The position numbers and the translations under genes were made by a program. DNA of 64,000 nt from Saprospiraceae bacterium (GTDB taxonomy: Bacteria; Bacteroidota; Bacteroidia; Chitinophagales; Saprospiraceae): contig JADJGA010000008.1 of the NCBI GenBank assembly GCA_016708265.1, positions 3,549 through 67,548 on the forward strand. The letters run 5' to 3'. How positions within the stretch are numbered: the first letter of the stretch is position 1; every line of letters begins with the position of its first letter. This document shows, one piece after another, positions 57,691 through 64,000 of the stretch. Below the pieces are notes generated by a model. It made no database searches. It saw only the letters and a list, made by a program, of their open reading frames with translations, and was not told the origin of the DNA.

Positions 57691-57868
57691 CCGCTGTCCA
57701 AAGTTTCCAAAACTTCGGACAAATATTAACTATTATCGTACACTTTTTTAAATCAAAAGTAAATAATCTTTATTTTTTCAAAATATTTGTGTGAAATTAT
57801 ATTGATAAAAATACCTGATCAAATTGATTCATATGCGTCGTAAGTTATGCAAACTTATGACAATGGGG
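57691..57868. repeat. MITE-like repeat, copy 1
   Basis: Begins CCGCTGTCC and ends near GACAATGGGG, an imperfect terminal inverted repeat. The core (AACTTCGGACAAATATTAAC, then GTACACTTTTTTAAATC, then TCAAATTGATTCATATGC) is shared with copies at 59799 and 61491. An inner hairpin AAGTTATGCAAACTT lies at the right end. It closes the toxin/immunity array at its downstream end. Confidence 0.85.
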
Positions 57869-58077
57869 ATCATTAAATAAACTTGTAATATTTTCTTCAT
57901 AATCCTTTTGTTTTTTTACTTTTTTTAATTTTTATAACACTTAACAACATGCACCAACCATATCCGCAAATATCATAAGTGCTTTTGTTTCATCTTTTAT
58001 ATTATTTTTATTTTGAGTACAAATATATAAATAATTTATATATATTTTATTAAAAATCATGTTTTATAATATTGGGT

Positions 58078-58842
58078 TCAACTATTTGCCCTATAATAAT
58101 CTACCAAATCCTTAGGATAATACTGATTATCTCTAAAGCTACTGTCATCCAGATCCATTATTGCTACTATAGCAGCTGTCTCGAAACTCCAGTAGCCAAA
58201 ATATGAAAATTTCCCTTTTTCAACAGAGTTTAAATAATTATGCCATGTTAAATAATTAGTATGTTTATACCAATTTTGAAGATATTTTTTTAAATGTTGG
58301 CTATCAATATTTTCTACTTCTGCTTTTTTATAGATTCTTTTGAATGGCTCATATTTTTGAATAGAAGTCTTTGCATAAAGTTTTTTATTCAGATGACCTA
58401 ATATATAAAGCAACAATTTATCGTCAATATTCCCCTTTTCAATAAGGTTATGCAATATATCAATCTCATTTTTTGAAACTTTCAATAATGTTGCAAATGA
58501 TAACATCCATAGCATATAACAATAATCATTTATCCAATAAAAATCATATATTTTTGTTGGCCGTCCCATTTTAAATTTGACAACAGAATCATCCCAACCA
58601 TCTTCCATGTATTTAAGCACTTTGGGAAATTCCTCTTTTAATTCATTCATCGAATCTCCCCTGCTGTACTTGGCAATCAATATTTCAAATGACTCATAAA
58701 ATAATCCATTTTTCACACCTGGAATATTCTCTTTTTGGTATTTTTCAATTAATAAACCATCTAATCTATAATTTATTAATTCATTAAGTGAATCAATCTT
58801 TTTATCAAAATAATCATTTTGTGTTATATTTTTATCTCTCAT
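58078..58842 (-). CDS. PoNi-like immunity protein (DUF1910/DUF1911)
   Basis: 254 residues from the ATG at 58842 (MRDKNITQNDYFDKKI); a TTG at 58857 is less likely. The C-terminal block (YFGYWSFETAAIVAIMDLDD, then SSFRDNQYYPKDLV) is the hallmark of DUF1911, and the N-terminal helical half fits DUF1910. This pair forms the PoNi immunity family that neutralises PoNe-type DNase toxins of the PD-(D/E)xK superfamily. The remnant toxin at 59396-59820 upstream has such a nuclease pattern. It starts one base after the stop of the preceding gene. Confidence 0.8.
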   Translation of the reverse strand: MRDKNITQNDYFDKKIDSLNELINYRLDGLLIEKYQKENIPGVKNGLFYESFEILIAKYSRGDSMNELKEEFPKVLKYMEDGWDDSVVKFKMGRPTKIYDFYWINDYCYMLWMLSFATLLKVSKNEIDILHNLIEKGNIDDKLLLYILGHLNKKLYAKTSIQKYEPFKRIYKKAEVENIDSQHLKKYLQNWYKHTNYLTWHNYLNSVEKGKFSYFGYWSFETAAIVAIMDLDDSSFRDNQYYPKDLVDYYRANS

Positions 58843-58843
58843 T

Positions 58844-59253
58844 TTAAACAATTTCAAAAAATGGAAGTATATCTTCCGTGATCATTTCCTTTAGATAGGG
58901 AAATAGCCTATCAATATCTAATTTCTCTGTCAATTCAATACTTGACAGATCGTGTCTTCTTGATGAATTATGAATAGTTATTAAAAGATAGTTTAAATTG
59001 TATTTCTTATAATACTTTTCAAGAATACTTTCAACCTTGAATAATGAAAAGTTTCCCGATATGGCTTCATTCAAATAAAAACTACCAGGGTAAACATTAT
59101 ACGGGAGAAATATCCTTTTAACATTTCCATTTGTTTCTTTTTTTTCTAAAGTGAAAACTCCAGCACCTACGCTAATGGGCTTATAATCATTTAAATCAAG
59201 CTTTTCAGCAATTAATCCTATTAAATCTTTTTACTAATACGTTGCTTTTCCAT
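58844..59253 (-). pseudogene. Small immunity-like gene, frameshifted near its start
   Basis: ATG at 59253 gives MEKQRISKK, then a stop. One frame over it continues as DLIGLIAEKLDLNDYKPISV through FLPYNVYPGSFYLNEAISGN to the stop at 58844. Restoring one A in the run near 59228-59233 joins them to about 136 residues. Cytoplasmic, acidic; not a family I know. Its place between a toxin tip and a PoNi-like gene suggests an immunity or accessory role. Confidence 0.6.
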
Positions 59254-59395
59254 AATCAAATATTCATATTATCAAATCCGGATACATCATTTCCATTTTC
59301 AGTATCTAAATTTTAATCCACTTGGTATTTTGATTGATTTTTGTACCTTGAGTCAATTTAATATTGGTTGGATTGTCAATTCCCTTGTTTCCTTA

Positions 59396-59820
59396 CTAAT
59401 ACTCCTTATTTCCATGATTTTGCCCTCTACCTTTATTTTGAGGTGTTGTAGGTTTTGTTTTTTGTTGCAACTTATTCTCTATTACAATAAAATCGTCAAC
59501 AATATCTTTTCCATATACATCTTTTCCCCATTTTACATAGACCTGATCAGCAATAAAATAATCTACTACACGGCCACTGGGCAAAGTTACCGGATCTATT
59601 TTAATTGCACCTGTGAGTACATATCATAATCGTCTAAATCTATGGTGTTACCAAATTCCTTTTTTATTTTATCTTTCAAATCTTTATATATCTCTGATGT
59701 CCTGACTTTTAATCCCTCGAGTATAACTTCCTGTTCAAATTTTTTACCATATTTTAACCATTTCCAGAAAGCTTTATCACCTGTTTTTGAACTTCCCCTT
59801 CTGTCCGAAGTTTCCGTCAT
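59396..59820 (-). pseudogene. Orphan toxin tip, restriction-endonuclease-like, frameshifted
   Basis: The upper part (KAFWKWLKYGKKFEQEVILE to DDYDMYSQVQLK) stops at 59596. One A restored at 59599-59602 carries it into IDPVTLPSGRVVDYFIADQV and then IVDDFIVIENKLQQKTKP. The pattern D-x(n)-ExK (DDF...IENK) is that of PD-(D/E)xK nucleases, common as C-terminal toxin domains. There is no signal peptide or delivery domain; the frame begins inside repeat copy 2, so this is a displaced toxin tip. The 3' end is ragged and no clear end is visible after GNKEY. Confidence 0.65.
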
Positions 59821-59988
59821 AATACGGACAAATCCAAAACTTCGGACAAATATTAACTATTATCGTACACTTTTAAATCAAAGTAAATAATATTATTTTT
59901 TCAAAATATTTGTGAAATTATATTGATAAAAATGCCCGATCAAATTGATTCATATGCCTCGTAGTTATGCAAACTTACGACAGCGAGG
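59799..59988. repeat. MITE-like repeat, copy 2
   Basis: Begins CTTCTGTCCGAAG and ends CGACAGCGAGG. Left inner hairpin: TCCGAAGTTT pairs with AAACTTCGGA around CCGTC...GACGG-like arms (decayed here). Right inner hairpin: GTAGTTATGCAAACTTAC. It separates the two orphan toxin/immunity modules. Confidence 0.85.
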
Positions 59989-60022
59989 AATATTTTTAAA
60001 TATAAATATATTATTATTATTT

Positions 60023-61018
60023 TTACTCCCTTTCAAATATATGCAGCATTTGCCTGCTGTCCATCACAAACAGATATGGGTCAAAGTATTTCATTGCCTG
60101 TCCGGCAGGAAAACTGACTCCGGGTTCTTCATGTATCCATCAAACCTGTGAGTAATGGTATTGAATGCACCTATCTTCCCTTTTTCCAGTCAGTGGTGAT
60201 GATATGGTCACCAACAAGAACATAATTATTTCTTTGGCTTTCTATTCCAATTTCCTCTTCAAAATATTCTTTTTTATCAAAAATATCCAGCGTTTTACCA
60301 GTTCTGATATCAGTTTTAACATAACCTGAAGTCAATGAATGCAAAACCCCAAGCGATTGATCTATAATATCAAAATCGGGGATTGCCTTTCTTTTCCACA
60401 CCATTTCTCCATTCTCCGTATTGATACCTATCATATAATCTTCCCCAATACCGGCTACCAATATACCACTCCATATTCCTACCAGACGACTAAGCTTCAT
60501 ATTGGGAGCAAATATATGAATATCAAATATCCATTTTACGTCGCCAGTATCCAATTCCATTGCACCGATTTTCCAATAGGCTCAAAATCAGATAAGTTTT
60601 TTGTATCAAAATACAATTTCCTTTCATCGAATTCTTGCCACCCCGAAACTAAATAATCATTACTCCATACTTTATTTTTAAATAAACTTTGGGTTTCAAA
60701 TGCCATCAATTTTGATGGAAACACTTCATTATCATGCACAATGATATTACTTTCATTATTAGCTCTAAAAATAAAATTCCAGTGTCCTAAAATAACCTCT
60801 CTTTCAAAATCTAATAATTCTAATGACTCAAGATTGCATCCAAAATATGTCTTATCATTTAATGGAATTATATAATAATAACCTATAATATTATTAATGG
60901 ACTTACATTTTTTCAATTCATTGTCCATTTTATGAATTCTGTTTTTTTCCTGGAAAAACAGATTTCCCGATGAGATAATGACATAAGTATCAAGTCTTTT
61001 TTCTTTCAATTTAAACAT
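60023..61018 (-). pseudogene. PQQ-like beta-propeller protein (probable immunity), three frameshifts
   Basis: ATG at 61018. Propeller blades are seen throughout: KVWSNDYLVSGWQEFDERKL, MELDTGDVKWIFD, GINTENGEMVWKRK, DIRTGKTLDIFD. Frames change at 60569-60572, 60175-60176 and 60122-60124, each repaired by one base in a homopolymer, and the joined protein (about 330 residues) runs to MKYFDPYLFVMDSRQMLHIF and stops at 60023. No signal peptide. It follows 5 bp after the toxin tip at 61024-61465, so I infer that it protects against that toxin; propeller immunity proteins of this sort occur in polymorphic toxin loci. Confidence 0.7.
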
Positions 61019-61023
61019 ACTGC

Positions 61024-61465
61024 TTATTTTATAAAATCATAAATAGGGTTTGATATATCATTAATTTTAGCGAGAAAGGTTACTTTTTTTTTTTGTTCCA
61101 AATGCCAATTCCAATTTGGCTGGATCAATACCACCACTAAACCACTCATTAGCCCTTGCAGTAAATAACTCCTGAAACTTCTCCTTCATCCCAGCCTTTG
61201 CTGCATCGCTGAAGTAATAAATAAAATCGTTTCCACTAGTGACATATTGTTTGAATTGGTCGTATGTAGTACCAGTAATACTTCGCGCAACAGACCAGTT
61301 TTTCATCTCGATTGAACGTTTTTTACCACTTGCATTTGCAAATAAAACATCTAATTGATGTTCGGTCTCAATATCAGGAATATTCCCCCCTGGATGGTCG
61401 CAGACTGCATCTGCGATCATATCTTTTATGAATCCCGCTAAAGCTGGACGGGTTTTGTAATTCAT
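61024..61465 (-). pseudogene. Orphan toxin tip, REase-like, frameshifted at the 3' end
   Basis: About 146 residues when joined. The order IPDIETEHQLDVLFAN, KKRSIEMKNWSVA, YDQFKQYVTSGNDFIYYFS gives D-x(13-15)-ExK (LDVLF...IEMK), as in PD-(D/E)xK toxin nucleases. The frame runs out of register in the A run (eleven A) near 61084-61094. One A fewer gives KKKVTFLAKINDISNPIYDF and a stop at 61024, right before the PQQ gene. No N-terminal delivery part is attached; the gene starts about 25 bp from repeat copy 3. Confidence 0.65.
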
Positions 61466-61490
61466 TTTGCATCATTTTTAGTTTTAATAA

Positions 61491-61716
61491 CCCGCTGTCC
61501 TCCGCTGTCCGAAGTTTCCGTCAAAAGACGGACGAATCCAAAACTTCGGACAAATATTAACTATTATCTTACACTTTTTTAAATCAAAAGTAAATAATAT
61601 TTATTTTTTTCAAAATATTTGAATGAAGTTATACAGAAAAAAATTACTGATTAAATTCATTAATATGCGTCGTAAGTTACGAAAACTTACGATAGCGGGA
61701 AACTTACGACAGCGGG
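61491..61716. repeat. MITE-like repeat, copy 3 (perfect 9-bp terminal repeats)
   Basis: Begins CCCGCTGTC and ends GACAGCGGG, exact inverted repeats. Near the left end TCCGAAGTTT...AAACTTCGGA encloses CCGTCAAAAGACGG; near the right end CGTAAGTTACGAAAACTTACG forms a second hairpin. The terminal motifs are doubled on both sides (CGCTGTCCTCCGCTGTCC, and GATAGCGGG before GACAGCGGG). Its right end covers the 3' end of the SUKH fragment at 61687. Confidence 0.85.
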
Positions 61717-61926
61717 CTCATTATCAAAATAAAAATAAAATCCACCAAAACCATCAAGTTTATCATTTTCAATTATTTTTTGAAAAGTATTTCCATAATT
61801 CGTTCCTAAATCAAAATAGTCACAAAAAGTTCTGAAAACAGGAGGCAATATAATCCCTATATCTTCAAATTTTTTATAATCAAATTTCTCTTTACATGGT
61901 TTTAAAGCACTAAATAATGTAGCCAT
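61687..61926 (-). pseudogene. SUKH (SMI1/KNR4-like) immunity gene cut by the repeat
   Basis: From the ATG at 61926 the frame gives MATLFSALKPCKEKFDYKKF, then FGGFYFYFDNE. Its last residues (PAVVSFPLS) are encoded by the right end of repeat copy 3. The remaining part resembles the first half of small SUKH-like proteins (LPPVFRTFCDYFDLGTNYGN). It therefore seems truncated by insertion of, or recombination at, the repeat. Confidence 0.55.
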
Positions 61927-62037
61927 AAATATCAATTTTAAGCTTATTCAAATAATCCGACAAAACCTTTTCTAAAACGATAAACCATCCTGCATGTTAG
62001 ATACTTATTAATTATAAAATTTTTTAAAAAAAACTAA

Positions 62038-62352
62038 TTATTCATTTTCAAATTCAACTAAAGCCTCCCATTCAATAGCATAAAATATTTTAATATTATC
62101 ACCTTGAATTGTGTAAAACAAAACAAAAGGTAAAAAAAGGTCTTTTGCAAAATACACATTGTCATTAAGGTTTGGAAATGAAAATGGATTAGTCTTTAAT
62201 TCTTTAAAAACCTTTCTGAATACCTTTCTCATTGTTAATACTGCATGATCAAAAATAATTCGGTTATCAAGGGCTATATCTTTTTCCAATTGTTTTTTAT
62301 AATGATTTATCATTAAATCATTGACTTCACCAGATATGCTTATTTCGAACAT
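62038..62352 (-). CDS. Small protein, weakly RelE/ParE-like
   Basis: 104 residues. The end (FLPFVLFYTIQGDNIKIFYA) and the middle (ELKTNPFSFPNL) recall the sheet of RelE/ParE family toxins, where a small basic protein binds the ribosome or gyrase. No antitoxin with a DNA-binding domain lies beside it, and the gene overlaps the SUKH gene upstream by 26 bp, so it may instead be an accessory immunity gene. The family assignment is weak. Confidence 0.5.
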   Translation of the reverse strand: MFEISISGEVNDLMINHYKKQLEKDIALDNRIIFDHAVLTMRKVFRKVFKELKTNPFSFPNLNDNVYFAKDLFLPFVLFYTIQGDNIKIFYAIEWEALVEFENE

Positions 62353-62998
62353 AGGATATTATATTTTCTAAATTTAAAATAAATGATTCTTCAGTGATTT
62401 CAGTTTCTAATTTTGATTTGGAAAGTATATCATCTAATATTTCTTTTTTAATTGAAAAGTCTAAATTATTGACCATTCCATATTTTCTTCCTACATATGA
62501 CTCTATAGTAATTTCCTTGGACATTCCTCCAACTTTTAAATTATTTAAATATTGGAAAATATTATCTGTCAGTTTTACTGGTTGATAGTCACTATCCCAT
62601 ATCTGTTTGTAAATAAAATCCTGATTATCATTTCCAACACCAAGATAGAGACCACCTCCGGCAACAATATCCCCTATACGAATGACTTTAAATTCATTTA
62701 ACAATGTTGTACTTTCAAGGTAATATTCCAAATCAAGTTCTAATTCTTCTAAACTATACAACCAACCATACCAAAATACAGTTTGGTTATCTTTGTACCT
62801 AATATCAAAAATAGATGTTTCTCTTAAGTATTTATCCAAATATGAATCCCAGTTTTCTTCAACTTGTCCCACCTCAAAAGTTAATTGTAATTGTTTATAA
62901 TAGAAAGGTAAGATAATATCAAATCGGCTTTCAATCATTTTTATAAGAGAAAGCCTATTGTCAATTTCATTTGTATCGACCTTAGAATATAAATTCAT
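62327..62998 (-). CDS. SUKH (SMI1/KNR4)-like immunity protein
   Basis: 223 residues, cytoplasmic. RFDIILPFYYKQLQLTFEVG is the typical first block (LP..Y..), and FKVIRIGDIVAGGGLYLGVG with DFIYKQIWDSDYQPVKLTDN matches the central block of SUKH proteins (GG..fd, then v.......l.d). It lies 11 bp downstream of the secreted HNH-type toxin gene, in the usual toxin-immunity order, so it probably protects the cell from that toxin. Confidence 0.75.
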   Translation of the reverse strand: MNLYSKVDTNEIDNRLSLIKMIESRFDIILPFYYKQLQLTFEVGQVEENWDSYLDKYLRETSIFDIRYKDNQTVFWYGWLYSLEELELDLEYYLESTTLLNEFKVIRIGDIVAGGGLYLGVGNDNQDFIYKQIWDSDYQPVKLTDNIFQYLNNLKVGGMSKEITIESYVGRKYGMVNNLDFSIKKEILDDILSKSKLETEITEESFILNLENIISYVRNKHIW

Positions 62999-63009
62999 AA
63001 TAGTTTCAT

Positions 63010-63828
63010 TTATTGGATTTCAAATAAACCTTGTAAATCTCTTTCAATCATTGCATTCCCTCCGGTATGTGATACTATGTGAGTACTTTGTAAAACTGGA
63101 ATTACTGTATTGCCATCTTCCATATGATGCATTGTATAATATTTACCATCTACAGTTATTCCTTTCTTATGATTTGCCAGTTTTACACCTGGATTGTTTT
63201 TGACAAACCATTCAGCTGCTTTTTCAAAGTCTGGAGAATCTAATTCATTACCTACTAAATTTTCAGAATAATATTTTTTCTTTGCAATATTAGGATAATG
63301 TGAACTAAAATCCGGAAAACCAAATTTATCAAAGTACACACCATTGCATATTGCCGGAGGAATACACCCCGCTGGTTTTTGAAATTTTTGAGGATTATAT
63401 AAATCATTCACTTTATCCAGCAATTCAGCTTTTGTCGTTATTGAGCCCTGTGGCAATTTAAACTCATTGAGTCTAACATGTAAATCGGCATTCATTCGTA
63501 CCCAATGAGGCCTGCCTTTCAAAGCCTTATACATATCAAGATTATCAGAACTTCTACCAAAGGTCTTCGCCCACACTTCCATATCCTCTACATCTGAAAG
63601 ATCATCAAAGAAATTATCGAAATCTTCACTATCAAGAGAATTTAATTTCTTAATAAAGCCATTTTCTCCATTAAAGAATTTATCATCAAGAGGAAGTGAC
63701 CCGCTACCAAAATATCCGCCTATTTCTCCATCTGGGGGCAAAAAGCGGGCATGCTGAAAAGATGGCTGGGAGAAAAGATACAAAGTACAAACTAAAAGTG
63801 AAAGTATCGATAATATTTTTGGTTTCAT
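63010..63828 (-). CDS. Exported HNH/ENDO VII-type nuclease toxin
   Basis: 272 residues. An N-terminal signal peptide (ILSILSLLVCTLYLFSQ) points to Sec export. The central part (GCIPPAICNGVYFDKFGFPD) is a linker. The C-terminal end has the HNH-toxin order: KGITVDGKYYTMHHMEDGN, then VIPVLQSTHIVSHTGG. The pair HH, then P-x(4)-H, then H-TGG is that of the WHH/GHH/SHH clade. It is likely a DNase delivered out of the cell. Signal plus short linker makes it a compact toxin rather than a long Rhs protein. The matching SUKH immunity gene follows. Confidence 0.8.
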   Translation of the reverse strand: MKPKILSILSLLVCTLYLFSQPSFQHARFLPPDGEIGGYFGSGSLPLDDKFFNGENGFIKKLNSLDSEDFDNFFDDLSDVEDMEVWAKTFGRSSDNLDMYKALKGRPHWVRMNADLHVRLNEFKLPQGSITTKAELLDKVNDLYNPQKFQKPAGCIPPAICNGVYFDKFGFPDFSSHYPNIAKKKYYSENLVGNELDSPDFEKAAEWFVKNNPGVKLANHKKGITVDGKYYTMHHMEDGNTVIPVLQSTHIVSHTGGNAMIERDLQGLFEIQ

Positions 63829-64000
63829 AAGTTCAGGTTTTTTAATTATATGTCTTATTTAATTATTTGATGTTTGGTGCATTATTTTGATTAATAATTT
63901 GACTAACAGTTATATATTTTATTTCTAATATTAAATTTTAGAAGTCATTAAATGTCTGTATATTGACATTGAAATAGAATTAATCATTTCTCCCTCACTC
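63829..64000. other. Edge of window, no gene seen
   Basis: 172 bp of AT-rich sequence upstream of the toxin gene. It probably holds the promoter of the toxin/immunity operon, but no clear TAnnTTTG box is seen. Confidence 0.4.

Noticed and set aside
57507..57722. Minus-strand ORF of 71 residues
   Set aside because: It is antisense to the Lys-rich small gene; its Phe/Leu/Arg content comes from the reverse of AAA/AAG codons.
63010..63828. Rhs effector
   Set aside because: No YD repeats or core motif in this gene; it is short, with a signal peptide. The YD-repeat protein at 2.4 kb is not linked to it.

Overview
The window comes from an AT-rich member of the phylum Bacteroidota. The signs are: type IX secretion and gliding genes (porU, porV, a PorP/SprF protein, gldJ); a cargo protein with a type A C-terminal sorting domain; outer-membrane proteins ending in phenylalanine; an ECF sigma/FecR pair; a DUF3109 protein; and -7 boxes of the Bacteroidota type TAnnTTTG, best seen 5' of tRNA-Pro. 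A genus cannot be named from the sequence.

Bases 1-13,400 are an accessory region of small secreted or membrane proteins of mostly unknown function. Between about 6.25 and 11.3 kb, genes lie between integron attC-like sites (R'' and R' cores around imperfect hairpins), which resembles an integrase-less cassette cluster. A decayed IS91-type transposase and a decayed tyrosine recombinase sit between two of these sites. A patch of palindromic repeats follows at 12.7-13.1 kb. Bases 13.3-16 kb hold two orphan genes, a long AT-rich gap, tRNA-Pro(GGG) and a 9-bp minisatellite.

Bases 16.1-57.6 kb are a stable core. They hold two divergent related outer-membrane proteins (peptidase-MA-like domain, beta-propeller, barrel), an HtrA protease, a glycosyltransferase fusion, recR, an OmpA protein, an arginase-fold protein, murF, gldJ, porP/sprF, porU-porV, fadD, fabF-rnc, a glucosaminidase, DUF3109, a phosphoesterase, an M64 peptidase, a sigma/FecR/porin set, a double-ATPase ABC protein, pbpC, a lipid kinase, a DEAD-box helicase and a 36-residue Lys-rich protein that is easily missed.

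Bases 57.7-63.8 kb, all on the minus strand, are a polymorphic-toxin locus. An exported HNH-type toxin comes first, then SUKH-type and other immunity genes, then two orphan toxin-tip/immunity modules (restriction-endonuclease-like tips with a PQQ-propeller protein, and with a PoNi-like DUF1911 protein). Three copies of a roughly 180-225-bp element with terminal inverted repeats (CCCGCTGTC...GACAGCGGG) separate the modules.

More than twenty reading frames or frame segments are broken in the two accessory regions. Almost all breaks can be repaired by restoring one base in a short homopolymer. I saw none in the core from 19 to 57 kb and one at the very 3' end of the 16.1-18.9 kb gene. Either these regions are decaying by slippage or the assembly is poorly polished there. 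Coordinates for broken genes below span the reconstructed gene.
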